From contig JAEEHP010000228.1 in assembly GCA_016280855.1 (NCBI GenBank), positions 1 to 33,967 on the forward strand: 33,967 bases of DNA, written 5' to 3'. Position 1 is the first letter of the stretch. Every line of letters begins with the position of its first letter. Positions 1 through 7,596 of this stretch are shown here, one piece after another. Made by a program: the position numbers and the translations under genes. This DNA comes from Bacteroidaceae bacterium (GTDB lineage: Bacteria; Bacteroidota; Bacteroidia; Bacteroidales; Bacteroidaceae). Under the pieces are notes generated by a model that ran no database searches, was not told the DNA's origin, and saw nothing but the letters and a program-made list of their open reading frames with translations.

Positions 1-633
1 CGAGGCTTTGTTGTAAGCCTTGATGTTCTCCACGGCCTCGGCGGGCAGTTGGTTGATGATGCCGTCGCCGCCGAAGAGCTTCTCGCCGTCCATGGTGATG
101 CGGATGGGCTTGCCGTTCCACGTCAGGCTGCCGTCTTCGGCCACCTCCACGCCCGGCAGCTGGCGGATGAGCTCGTCCAACCGCGCACCCTCTTCCAAGT
201 GGAAAGCTTCGGGGTTGAACACGATGGTGTCGCCCTTCACCGTGAAGCGCCGCGCCCGTCCCTTCACCTCCAGCATCTTCATCAACGTCTCGGACGGTTT
301 CAGCGCGATGTCGCCCACATCAACGGTGTCCTTGGTGCTCTCCGAGAAGCCCATCACCACCTTCGTCTTCGTGTAGTAGCCCAGCATCGATGCCGACAGC
401 GTGCCGCGCCCCATCAGTCGCATGTTGAAGCAGCCTATCGAGTCCGTGTTCGTGCCCATGGTAAATGAGAACATGTGACCGTCGTACTCCACCGTCTGCT
501 CCAATTTCAGCTCTGCCTCTGGCAACGGCTCTTTGGTCTCGGCATCGATGACGCGCCCTTTGAGGACATCGGCGCTAGCTGTCAGCGTGCCGAGCAGGAG
601 GGTGAGTAGTGCGGTGAAGATAGTTTGCTTCAT
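1..633 (-). CDS. TonB-receptor-like outer-membrane protein, N-terminal part (cut by window edge)
   Basis: The reading frame opens at the ATG on 631-633 and stays open to base 1, so only the first 211 residues are visible. They show a signal peptide (MKQTIFTALLTLLLGTLTASA), then a carboxypeptidase-D regulatory-like beta-sandwich starting DVLKGRVIDAETKEPLPEAE (about residues 22-110). A plug-like segment follows with the motif LDELIRQLPGVEVAEDGSL and then INQLPAEAVENIKAYNKAS. This order is typical of Bacteroidota TonB-dependent receptors and related outer-membrane beta-barrel proteins; the LPGVEV..DG..TWNGK version is common in the receptor-like family without a SusD partner. The substrate cannot be read from this part. 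A Bacteroidota-type promoter lies 100 bp upstream. Confidence 0.8.
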   Translation of the reverse strand, partial: MKQTIFTALLTLLLGTLTASADVLKGRVIDAETKEPLPEAELKLEQTVEYDGHMFSFTMGTNTDSIGCFNMRLMGRGTLSASMLGYYTKTKVVMGFSESTKDTVDVGDIALKPSETLMKMLEVKGRARRFTVKGDTIVFNPEAFHLEEGARLDELIRQLPGVEVAEDGSLTWNGKPIRITMDGEKLFGGDGIINQLPAEAVENIKAYNKAS

Positions 634-733
634 AGTTATTTCTTTTATAATATAACGTTCTTGGATGTTTTTTATTGCATGTACCCCGCCGCATCATCAC
701 GACGCAGCGGGGCCAGGATGCCTATAGGACTTG

Positions 734-766
734 CAAAGGTGCGTCAAAAATCCCGTTCCCTACAAA
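734..766 (-). promoter_or_regulatory. Bacteroidota-type promoter for the gene at 1-633
   Basis: On the minus strand there is TTTG (763-766), 21 nt of spacer, then CACCTTTG (734-741). This matches the Bacteroidota sigma-ABfr consensus TTTG/TAnnTTTG except for the first base of the -7 box. It points towards the ATG at 633, giving a leader of roughly 90 nt. Assignment is by pattern only. Confidence 0.55.
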
Positions 767-774
767 TTTATTCC

Positions 775-795
775 CTGACATTTGTCTGACATTTG
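775..795. repeat. Two direct copies of CTGACATTTG, one helical turn apart
   Basis: The 10-mer CTGACATTTG occurs at 775-784 and again at 786-795, an 11-bp period. The pair lies just upstream of the -33 box of the minus-strand promoter at 734-766, where an activator site would be expected. No regulator can be named. Confidence 0.4.
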
Positions 796-1081
796 CATTA
801 TTCCCGATTTCATCGTGGCATGTGGGCGAAGAGGATGGTGATGATGGTTCTTCGAAGTGTCGAAACGACCAAGGTCGAGCGTTCTTGTTCATTGTTTGTT
901 TTTATTACTTTAATTATTAATACCGCACAAAAGTGCGATTTCATTTCGTTGGAGCTAAACATTTACGAAGAATTAACAGGTACTGATACTTCACGACTTG
1001 CCCCGCCTACCTGTCACAGGCGGGCGGAGCGGATAAAGAAAATTTACCTTAAAGTTTCAGCGTTTATTTGAAGACGTCTGG
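796..1081. other. Intergenic stretch without a supported gene; small hairpins
   Basis: The stretch between the promoter of the left-edge gene and the stop of the 1082-2185 gene shows no convincing protein. It contains a 5-bp hairpin with an AAAA loop (CGCAC/GTGCG, 924-937) and a G/C-rich 7-bp hairpin (1002-1024). Short open frames here lack composition or homology support. Confidence 0.4.
1002..1024 (-). terminator. Possible terminator hairpin downstream of the sigma-cassette operon
   Basis: CCCGCCT (1002-1008) pairs with AGGCGGG (1018-1024) over a 9-nt loop, about 60 nt after the stop codon of the minus-strand gene 1082-2185. There is no clear run of T after the stem in either direction, so this could equally be a repeat or a processing site. 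Confidence 0.3.
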
Positions 1082-2185
1082 TCATGACTTAGGTTTCATG
1101 CCTTTGAAGTAGGTTCGCTGGCCGTTAATTTCACGCTTCGTGGATGGCCAATGACGAGGTAGCCATGAGGTGCCCTGAGTTTGAGCGACAAGGAAATGAT
1201 AGCCGAATTCATCACGCTTAAGATCAAGCTCGCAAGTGTACATCCGCGAGGGTTTTAACTGAACGTCCACAGATGTTATCGTGAGCAGAGGTGTCCAGAT
1301 AGGTTCCTTGAAAGTAGTGTTATAGCGATATGTGTAGTGAGCTTCGCTGTGCAGGTGCTTTGCATACTGCTGCGCTAGGCTATCAAACGCGGCAAGAAGC
1401 TGCTGCGCCTGTTGAGCCTTATCCAGTGGTACGGTATAAATGGTAGCATTCGTGATACCAGCGAGGTGATCTATACTCCCACCTCCACGAATGTATTTAT
1501 AGTCACCAGTGTGTTTGATGGATTCCAGATACGCTTTTGAATACTCCTGATCGTGCTGCCAAAGCGCTTTGCGCGGCTTGATGCGATGCAGCTTGAACAA
1601 GCTGTCGATGTCGGCAGTCAGCATCTCCTCGGTATAGGGCGTGACGTCGAAACTGTCCTGCGGAAGAGTGATCTGATATTCGAGAAATCCTGCGTATCCC
1701 ATTGCTTTCTGGCGATATGGGCGATAACTGAAATACAGACATTCGTCGGTGTGGAACTTCCTTTGGTTGTGTTCACCGCTTGTCGAGACCCAATCGTCGT
1801 TGCTACTGAGGTTCATGGAATAGATGATGGTGTCCTGCCCACCATGATGGTATTCATAATGATAGCTCTCCGATGCCTCTGCCTGCAATTCGTCGAGGGT
1901 ACGTCGGACGGCGGCCAAACGCTGTTCCTGCAGGCTCCTGTTCTGCTGCAATAAGGAGTCCGAAGCAGAACCTGAGGCATCACGGTACTGTTTGGGACGG
2001 TAATCAAGACCTATGGAATAGTGCAACTGATTAGGACTACCATCTCCTCCATACTTGATTATCTCAAAGTACTCTATGCCGATACCCTTGAGCTCGTCAA
2101 AGAGTCGGTTCATCTCTGGCCGCACCTGTGCGTTCGCTGCGACACAGACGGATATAAGAATAAGGAAAGATGCGAACTTGTTCAT
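1082..2185 (-). CDS. Secreted protein of unknown function in an ECF sigma cassette
   Basis: A 367-residue protein with a clear signal peptide (MNKFASFLILISVCVAANAQ) and no later membrane segment, so probably periplasmic or surface exposed. I do not recognise a family. Visible features are a first globular part (ELKGIGIEYFEIIKYGGDGS), a coil-prone stretch near residues 78-110 (SLLQQNRSLQEQRLAAVRRT), a Tyr/His-rich segment (YHYEYHHGGQDTIIYSMNLS), and a C-terminus ending RTYFKGMKPKS. There is no lipobox cysteine. It starts 12 bp after the anti-sigma-like gene and is last in the three-gene operon. A role as output or sensor of that sigma system is inferred from position only. Confidence 0.75.
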   Translation of the reverse strand: MNKFASFLILISVCVAANAQVRPEMNRLFDELKGIGIEYFEIIKYGGDGSPNQLHYSIGLDYRPKQYRDASGSASDSLLQQNRSLQEQRLAAVRRTLDELQAEASESYHYEYHHGGQDTIIYSMNLSSNDDWVSTSGEHNQRKFHTDECLYFSYRPYRQKAMGYAGFLEYQITLPQDSFDVTPYTEEMLTADIDSLFKLHRIKPRKALWQHDQEYSKAYLESIKHTGDYKYIRGGGSIDHLAGITNATIYTVPLDKAQQAQQLLAAFDSLAQQYAKHLHSEAHYTYRYNTTFKEPIWTPLLTITSVDVQLKPSRMYTCELDLKRDEFGYHFLVAQTQGTSWLPRHWPSTKREINGQRTYFKGMKPKS

Positions 2186-2197
2186 CGTTGTGCAAAT

Positions 2198-2863
2198 TTA
2201 ATATGTGACATTGATGGCTTGTAGCTGTTGCCGTATGTTTTCCGTCAGCCGGTTCCCACGGGCGCGCAGCTCTTCGACTGTCATTATTTCGTCTATCTGT
2301 GGCCGATACGAGGAGACCTCCTCTTCCTGAAGTGGCTCTACTCCGGCTGTTATGGGACAAGGCTTTCCAAGTCGCATCGTAACCCCAGGTCCTAAGTCTG
2401 CCGATGTAGGAACAATAGTCAAGCCTGCAATCTTTTGCTCCAAAGGCTCTGTTTCACTTTTTTGAGAAACGTTTTTTTCTTTTTTGTTGACGGCTAAAAG
2501 GTGTTCTTGACTCGCTTGTTGCACCATCACAGGTTGAGCCTCCTTCTCATTCCCTTGCTGCTTTGGCGTTTCAAGGGTTGCCATCAATGCAGGCGTCTCC
2601 TGTGCATCGGGCTGCGGCCAAAGGAGAACGGCCACCATCAGCACAGCCGCCACGGCTGCAGCCCACGCCCAGAGGGGAACACGGCGGGCAGGTTTCTTGC
2701 GTCCGGCCACGATCTCGTCGAATGCGGCCTCGGCAGCATCGAGTTCTTCGGCAGAAGGCAGGCGCAGGTCCTCGGCGTGCAAAGGTGCCTTGCCCGCAAG
2801 ATACTGCTCCAACCATTCAGCATCTTTCAACTTCAAGCTGTCATCTTTAAAATCAGAAGTCAT
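2198..2863 (-). CDS. Anti-sigma-factor-like single-span membrane protein
   Basis: I chose the ATG at 2863, giving 221 residues. It sits in an ATGA overlap with the sigma factor stop and has a strong AAAGGAGGA ribosome site; the longer open frame reaching 3001 merely reads through the sigma gene in another frame. Residues 1-60 are acidic and cytoplasmic (DAEWLEQYLAGKAPLHAEDL), residues about 62-82 form one transmembrane helix (VPLWAWAAAVAAVLMVAVLL), and the rest is an extracytoplasmic Gln/Glu-rich tail. This topology and the coupling to an ECF sigma gene are typical of Bacteroidota anti-sigma factors. No zinc-type HxxxCxxC motif and no FecR domain is visible, so the sigma-binding role is inferred. 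Confidence 0.7.
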   Translation of the reverse strand: MTSDFKDDSLKLKDAEWLEQYLAGKAPLHAEDLRLPSAEELDAAEAAFDEIVAGRKKPARRVPLWAWAAAVAAVLMVAVLLWPQPDAQETPALMATLETPKQQGNEKEAQPVMVQQASQEHLLAVNKKEKNVSQKSETEPLEQKIAGLTIVPTSADLGPGVTMRLGKPCPITAGVEPLQEEEVSSYRPQIDEIMTVEELRARGNRLTENIRQQLQAINVTY

Positions 2864-3351
2864 AGCATTCCTCCTTTCTTTAATGATTCTACAATACGAC
2901 GACGGGCCGTGCTGAGCATCGAGCTCACGCTGCGGACGGCAATTCCTGTGGCGGCAGCTATCTCTGCGCTGTCCATCTGCGCTTCGGAATACATCGTCCA
3001 CAAGCGGCGCTCGGCAGGAGGCAGCATAGCCACAGCCTTCTCCAAGGCACGTTGCAGTTCTGCTTCGTGCACGGTGTTGCTGGTTGCTGTTGCTGTGACT
3101 TCCGTCAGCGCCACCGTCTGCCGCTTGTGCTTCAGCCTGTAGGCATCGATGCAGGCGTGCTTCGTCAGCTGTACCGCCAACCGCTCGGCATCAGCCACGT
3201 CGTCCAATCCTTCCCAAGCAGTCCACAACCGCATCAATGCCTCCTGCACCGCGTCATCAGCGGCTTCGCGATCAGCATCAAACTGCAACGCGAGGCTCTG
3301 CAACCGAGGACGGAGGCGCAAGACGATGGATGTGAACAATTCTGCTTTCAT
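2860..3351 (-). CDS. RNA polymerase ECF-type sigma factor
   Basis: At 163 residues this has the usual length for ECF sigma factors. Region 2 is seen at residues about 10-50 (LRPRLQSLALQFDADREAADDAVQEALMRLW cut at the core-binding DAVQEALMRLW). Region 4 is at about 108-158 (LPPAERRLWTMYSEAQMDSA, then EIAAATGIAVRSVSSMLSTA as the helix-turn-helix that reads the -35 element). It would direct RNA polymerase to a dedicated regulon while held by the anti-sigma-like protein encoded next. The stop overlaps the next start by 4 bp, so the two are translationally coupled. The ATG at 3351 gives the natural N-terminus. Its target promoter is not identifiable in the window. Confidence 0.9.
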   Translation of the reverse strand: MKAELFTSIVLRLRPRLQSLALQFDADREAADDAVQEALMRLWTAWEGLDDVADAERLAVQLTKHACIDAYRLKHKRQTVALTEVTATATSNTVHEAELQRALEKAVAMLPPAERRLWTMYSEAQMDSAEIAAATGIAVRSVSSMLSTARRRIVESLKKGGML

Positions 3352-3495
3352 ACATCTATATAACGTAAGAAAGCACAGATGTTAAGTGCGCATTAAACTT
3401 AATTAAGAAAAGAGACGCCTGTTTTAAGAAAAAGAAATACATATCCGACGTCTGGGATGACATGAATAGACTGAATACATCTAAATGAGTTTTCC

Positions 3496-5931
3496 TTAGA
3501 ATTCGATGAGGAAGCGGGCGTTGATGAGGCGGCCGGTGAGGTAGTTGGGGATGGCGTACTGCTGGTTGGTGATGTCGGTAATCCAGAGATAGGAGGCGAC
3601 GTTGTTGAGCCCGAAGACGTTGAAGCAGTCGAGGCCGAGCCACACGTTCTTGAGATTCTTCCCGAAGCCCGTGCGACGATGGCCGTCCTCGTTGTTGAAC
3701 AGACGGTAGTTCATGCCGATATCAACACGGCGGTAGGCGGGAGCTCGCCAATAGCGATGTTCAAGACCCGAGTGCGGGGCGCCGAAGGGCAGGCCGTCGG
3801 CAAAAGCCATCTTGAGCGTCATCTTCCAGCGGTCGGTGCCGGGGAAGTAGTCGGAGAAGAAGAAGTTGAGGTTCCACCGCTGGTCGGTGGGCTGGGGAAT
3901 GGTCTTGCCATGGAGCTTCATGGAGGCTTTCATGAGCGAGAAGGAGATCCAGGAATCGGTGCCGGGCACGAACTCGCCATAGACCTTGAGATCAACGCCG
4001 GCGACGTAGCCGCTGCCTTCGTTGCGACCATAATAGACGATCTTAAGGTTATCGACGTTGTAAGGATTCAGGCGCGACTGTGCCTTGTAGTAGGCTTCGG
4101 CGGTGAACTTGAAGGGCCGTTCGGCGATGCGGAACTTGTACTCGCTGCCGACGACGACCTGGAAGGAGCGCTGGCTCTTGATGTCGCGATTGAGCTGCAC
4201 GACGGTGGCGCCATCGGCGGTGATGGTGTCGCGCAACTCCTTGTAGAAGGGAGCCTGAGCATAGAAACCTGTGGCGAGACGGAAGGTGAGGTTATCGTTC
4301 CTGGCAGGCACGAAACCGATGCCGGCACGGGGCGAGAAGAGCGTCTCGCCATTCCACGACCAATGGCTCAGGCGTGCTCCATAGTTGACGGATATAATGC
4401 CTGCATTCAGCTCTTTACGCCAAGTGTCCTGAAGGAAAACTTCAAGACGATTGGACGAGATATCCTGAACGGATTTGAGGTTGTAGATGAGCTCGAGGCG
4501 GTCGCCATAATGAGGCATCGAATAGCCGGCCGAGTCGCGGAACTCCCACTCGCGCGTGTTCTCTTTAATACTCTCGTGCTTGAAGAGGATGCCGGCGAGG
4601 ATCTGATGGTAGCGAGGACGGAACTCGTAGGTGGCGCGCAGCGTCTGCGTACTGGAGGTGAGCAGGTTTCGGGCGTGCTGCATATAGGTGCCTACGGCCA
4701 ACTGCTCGGCTGTGTTGGTGTCGTCGAGCCAGTACTGTCCCTGGATGTCGTAGGTCTCGCGCTCCTTGGTGGAGAAGGCCGAGGCGCCGAGGGTCAGGGT
4801 GCTGCGCTCGCCAAACTTACGCGAGATGGCCACAGAGCCGAAGAGGGTGCGGAAGAGGTCCTGCTCCTCGCCGTCGAAATAGACGCGGAAGCTCTTGACA
4901 TCCTCCATCGTGCCGAAATTGGTCTCGCGGTCCTTGGGTTTGAAACGATATTTGTTGCGTGAGATATAGCCGATGGCATCGATGGACCACAGCTTGGAGG
5001 GTTGCCACGAGAGGTAGGCCTGATAGTCGATGAACGAGGGGTCGTACTCGCCGTTGGTCTGTAAGGAGCCGAGAAGGTAGCGGTTGCTCTTGTAGCGCAA
5101 GCCCTGGGAGAATGAGAGGTTCTTCACGCGGAAGCCGTCGTAGATGTTGGCGCCAAGGAGGCTGGCACCCAGCGAACCTTCGTGGCGCTCAGGACGGCGA
5201 TAGGTGATGTCGAGAACCGAGGACATGCGATCGCCATATTTGGCCTCGAAACCTCCGGCAGAGAACTGCACGCGCTCGACCATGTCGGAGTTGATGACGG
5301 AGAGGCCTTCCTGCTGGCCGCTGGAGATGAGGAGGGGACGATAGACCTCCATGCCGTTGACATAGACGCAGTTCTCGTCGAAGGAGCCGCCACGGACGTT
5401 GTACTGCGACGAGAGCTCGTTGTGCGACGAGACACCCGCCTGCGTGGCCACAAGTTCCTCGACGGCGTTGCCTGTGGTGGAGGGTAAACGCTTGATATCC
5501 TTTGTGGCGATGTCCTGCGTCGTGCCCATCTGACGCCGCACTTCCTTGACGACGAGCTCACCCATCTCCGTGCCGCTGGAACGCATGGTGACGTTCCATA
5601 CGAGCTTGCCTTGGGGATGCTTGAGCGTCTTGGATTTCTTCTCGTAACCGATGAGGGTGTAGTTGACGACGATGGAATCGGCGGTGGTGAACGAGAAGCT
5701 GTAACGCCCATCGGGATTGGTGACGGTGCCCGCCATCTGCCCCTCGACCTTGATGGTGACGAAGGGAAGCGGCGACTGGTTCTCATCGATGACTCGACCG
5801 GAGAGGGTGCAGGAGAGGGTGTCGGCAGGAGAACCGCTGGGCACAACGGCTGGCGTGCCTTCTTCCTGTGCAAACAGTGAAAGAGGAAGGAGGCAGACGA
5901 GGAGAATCAGGTATGGTCGAATAATGGACAC
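3496..5931 (-). CDS. TonB-dependent receptor with carboxypeptidase-regulatory N-terminal domain
   Basis: An 811-residue outer-membrane active transporter. The GTG at 5931 is the only start that yields an intact signal peptide (SIIRPYLILLVCLLPLSLFA). Next come a carboxypeptidase-D regulatory-like domain (about 40-120, SGRVIDENQSPLPFVTIKVE), a plug domain (about 125-240, with ATQAGVSSHNELSSQYNVRG and GGFEAKYGDRMSSVLDITYR) and a 22-strand-type barrel ending in the outer-membrane signature phenylalanine (INARFLIEF). There is no SusD neighbour, so it is not a classical Sus pair. It is 27 bp downstream of the kinase/RapZ gene and probably the last gene of that operon. The ligand is unknown. Confidence 0.9.
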   Translation of the reverse strand: MSIIRPYLILLVCLLPLSLFAQEEGTPAVVPSGSPADTLSCTLSGRVIDENQSPLPFVTIKVEGQMAGTVTNPDGRYSFSFTTADSIVVNYTLIGYEKKSKTLKHPQGKLVWNVTMRSSGTEMGELVVKEVRRQMGTTQDIATKDIKRLPSTTGNAVEELVATQAGVSSHNELSSQYNVRGGSFDENCVYVNGMEVYRPLLISSGQQEGLSVINSDMVERVQFSAGGFEAKYGDRMSSVLDITYRRPERHEGSLGASLLGANIYDGFRVKNLSFSQGLRYKSNRYLLGSLQTNGEYDPSFIDYQAYLSWQPSKLWSIDAIGYISRNKYRFKPKDRETNFGTMEDVKSFRVYFDGEEQDLFRTLFGSVAISRKFGERSTLTLGASAFSTKERETYDIQGQYWLDDTNTAEQLAVGTYMQHARNLLTSSTQTLRATYEFRPRYHQILAGILFKHESIKENTREWEFRDSAGYSMPHYGDRLELIYNLKSVQDISSNRLEVFLQDTWRKELNAGIISVNYGARLSHWSWNGETLFSPRAGIGFVPARNDNLTFRLATGFYAQAPFYKELRDTITADGATVVQLNRDIKSQRSFQVVVGSEYKFRIAERPFKFTAEAYYKAQSRLNPYNVDNLKIVYYGRNEGSGYVAGVDLKVYGEFVPGTDSWISFSLMKASMKLHGKTIPQPTDQRWNLNFFFSDYFPGTDRWKMTLKMAFADGLPFGAPHSGLEHRYWRAPAYRRVDIGMNYRLFNNEDGHRRTGFGKNLKNVWLGLDCFNVFGLNNVASYLWITDITNQQYAIPNYLTGRLINARFLIEF

Positions 5932-5958
5932 TATATAAAGAACGCGCGACGGGCGGAA

Positions 5959-7572
5959 TTATTGTGCAGCGGGGAAAATGGTGTGGATGCCTTGCTCGCG
6001 ATGGGTGAGGTCGATGCGAATGCCATATTTCCGGTTGAGATGCTCGGCGAGGTGCTGGGCGCAATAGACGGAGCGATGCTGACCGCCTGTGCAGCCGAAG
6101 GAGAACATGAGGTCGGTGAAGCCGCGCTCGAGGTAGCGCTCAACATGATGATCGGCGAGGCGATAGACGCTGTCGAGGAAGGTGAGGATCTCGCCGTCGT
6201 CCTCAAGGAAGCGGATGACGGGAGCGTCCAAGCCGGTGAGCTGCTTGTAGGGCTCGTAGCGGCCGGGGTTGTGCGTGGAACGACAGTCGAAGACGTAACC
6301 GCCGCCGTTGCCGCTGGTGTCCTCAGGAAGGCCACGCTTGAAGGAGAAGGAGAAGATGCGGACAACAAGGGACCCACCAGACCCACTCCCTGAGGACCCA
6401 CCCCCCGAGCCATTCAAGTCGGAACACTTAATAGTTCCGTCTTTCTGGCACCCTGTGAGGGAGGGGGCGATGACCTGTGACATTGAGGGATTACTGCTTT
6501 CAAATGATTCCACTCCCTCCCTCACAGAGAGGGCATGGGGTGGGTCTTCTGTAAGTTTCTCCAAGACCATCCTCAGTTCAGGATAGGGACAACTACCTTC
6601 TTCCTGGAGGATGGTGCGGAGATTGGCAAGGGCTGGCGTGATGCTGTCGAGGAAGTGCTGCTTGCGCTCGAAGTAGCCACGGAAGCCATAAGCGCCAAGG
6701 ACTTGAAGGAGGCGGAAGAGGACGAAGGTATTGAAGACGGAGGATTGGAAATCGAAGGGGGGAAGGCCGAGGGATGCGAGGGTGGCATCGAGGCTCTCGC
6801 GATAGACGGCGATGAGCTCGTCGCGAAGGGATTGGGGATAGCGGGCAGAGGCTTGCCAGAGGAAGCTGGCGAGATCGTAGTAGATGGGACCGCGGCGACC
6901 GCCTTGGAAATCGATGAAATGGGGGTTGCCTTCAGCATCGAGCATGACGTTGCGGGCTTGGAAGTCGCGGTAAAGGAAAGAAGAAAAAGACCCTCTTGGT
7001 GGGTCCAAAAGATCCTTTGCCAAACTGCGGAAATCCTGTTCGAGGCGGAGTTCGTGGAAGTCGAGGCCATCGCGGCTGGCGACGGGCTTGAGGAAGCTGT
7101 ATTTGAAGTAGTTGAGGTCGAAGAGGACATTGGTTTCGTCCATCTCGGGCTGGGGATAGCAGACGGAGAAGTCGAGACCTTGGGCGCCAAGGACCTGCAG
7201 ACGTGGCAGCTCGGCAATAGTGCGTCGCAAGAGCTCGCGTTCGTCGTCGCTATAATGTCCTCCAGCCTCGCGGCCACAACGCAGGGCATCGAAGAGCGAA
7301 CGCGAGCCGAGGTCGTCCTGCAGGTAGCGCAGGCCATCGTCGGACACGGCAAGGACGTGAGGCACGGGCAAACCCTTCGAAGCAAAATGACGGGCAAGGG
7401 TGATGAAGGCGCGGTTCTCCTCGTGGGAGGTGCCGATGACCCCGATGATGCCCTTGCCTTGCGAAGAGACGAAACGGACGTATTGACGATTGGAGCCGGA
7501 ACCGTTGATGGGTTGCACATCTTTAGGAGCAGCGCCAGTGAAAGAGGTATAGAGAGCGATGAGTTGATTCAT
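5959..7572 (-). CDS. Fusion of AmgK-like aminosugar kinase and RapZ C-terminal-like domain
   Basis: 537 residues with two domains. Residues 1-335 are an aminoglycoside-phosphotransferase-fold kinase: catalytic loop YRDFQARNVM (201-210), metal-binding IDFQ (220-223) and GPIYYDLASFLW, all as in AmgK-type cell-wall sugar kinases. Residues about 403-537 match the RapZ C-terminal domain: FSFKRGLPEDTSGNGGGYVF, DCRSTHNPGR, CTGGQHRSVYCAQHLAEHL. In enterobacteria that domain senses glucosamine-6-phosphate. A similar fused architecture is, to my knowledge, found in Bacteroidota annotated only as phosphotransferase/RapZ-like. The linker 342-401 is unusual: it is encoded by an inserted inverted repeat and ends in Gly/Ser runs. 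Lies 24 bp after the ABC permease. A role in sensing or recycling of wall aminosugars is an inference. Confidence 0.85.
   Translation of the reverse strand: MNQLIALYTSFTGAAPKDVQPINGSGSNRQYVRFVSSQGKGIIGVIGTSHEENRAFITLARHFASKGLPVPHVLAVSDDGLRYLQDDLGSRSLFDALRCGREAGGHYSDDERELLRRTIAELPRLQVLGAQGLDFSVCYPQPEMDETNVLFDLNYFKYSFLKPVASRDGLDFHELRLEQDFRSLAKDLLDPPRGSFSSFLYRDFQARNVMLDAEGNPHFIDFQGGRRGPIYYDLASFLWQASARYPQSLRDELIAVYRESLDATLASLGLPPFDFQSSVFNTFVLFRLLQVLGAYGFRGYFERKQHFLDSITPALANLRTILQEEGSCPYPELRMVLEKLTEDPPHALSVREGVESFESSNPSMSQVIAPSLTGCQKDGTIKCSDLNGSGGGSSGSGSGGSLVVRIFSFSFKRGLPEDTSGNGGGYVFDCRSTHNPGRYEPYKQLTGLDAPVIRFLEDDGEILTFLDSVYRLADHHVERYLERGFTDLMFSFGCTGGQHRSVYCAQHLAEHLNRKYGIRIDLTHREQGIHTIFPAAQ
6394..6547. 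repeat. Nested inverted-repeat element (MITE-like) inside the kinase/RapZ gene
   Basis: Outer arms GACCCACCCC (6395-6404) and GGGGTGGGTC (6537-6546) are perfect reverse complements. Inner arms CTGTGAGGGAGGG (6453-6465) and CCCTCCCTCACAG (6515-6527) are a perfect 13-bp pair. A further 6-bp hairpin (CGGAAC/GTTCCG, 6420-6439) sits between the left arms. Extra GACCCACC-type copies follow at 6371-6390. On the minus strand the element stays open and encodes linker residues about 342-393, so the host gene is not broken. There is no transposase, consistent with a non-autonomous repeat. Confidence 0.75.
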
Positions 7573-7596
7573 GATAAAGCGGAAAGGTGGCTGAGC

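Noticed and set aside
675..1071. Two overlapping plus-strand open frames (675-920, 793-1071)
   Set aside because: They overlap the minus-strand promoter region, overlap each other, show no domain or ribosome site, and have low-complexity composition.
2864..3001. N-terminal extension of the anti-sigma-like protein
   Set aside because: It would re-read the sigma factor gene in another frame, while the ATG at 2863 has an ATGA overlap and a strong ribosome site.
3679..4962. 427-codon plus-strand open frame
   Set aside because: It lies antisense to the well-supported TonB receptor; Val/Gly/Glu-rich composition is the usual shadow of a G/C-rich gene.
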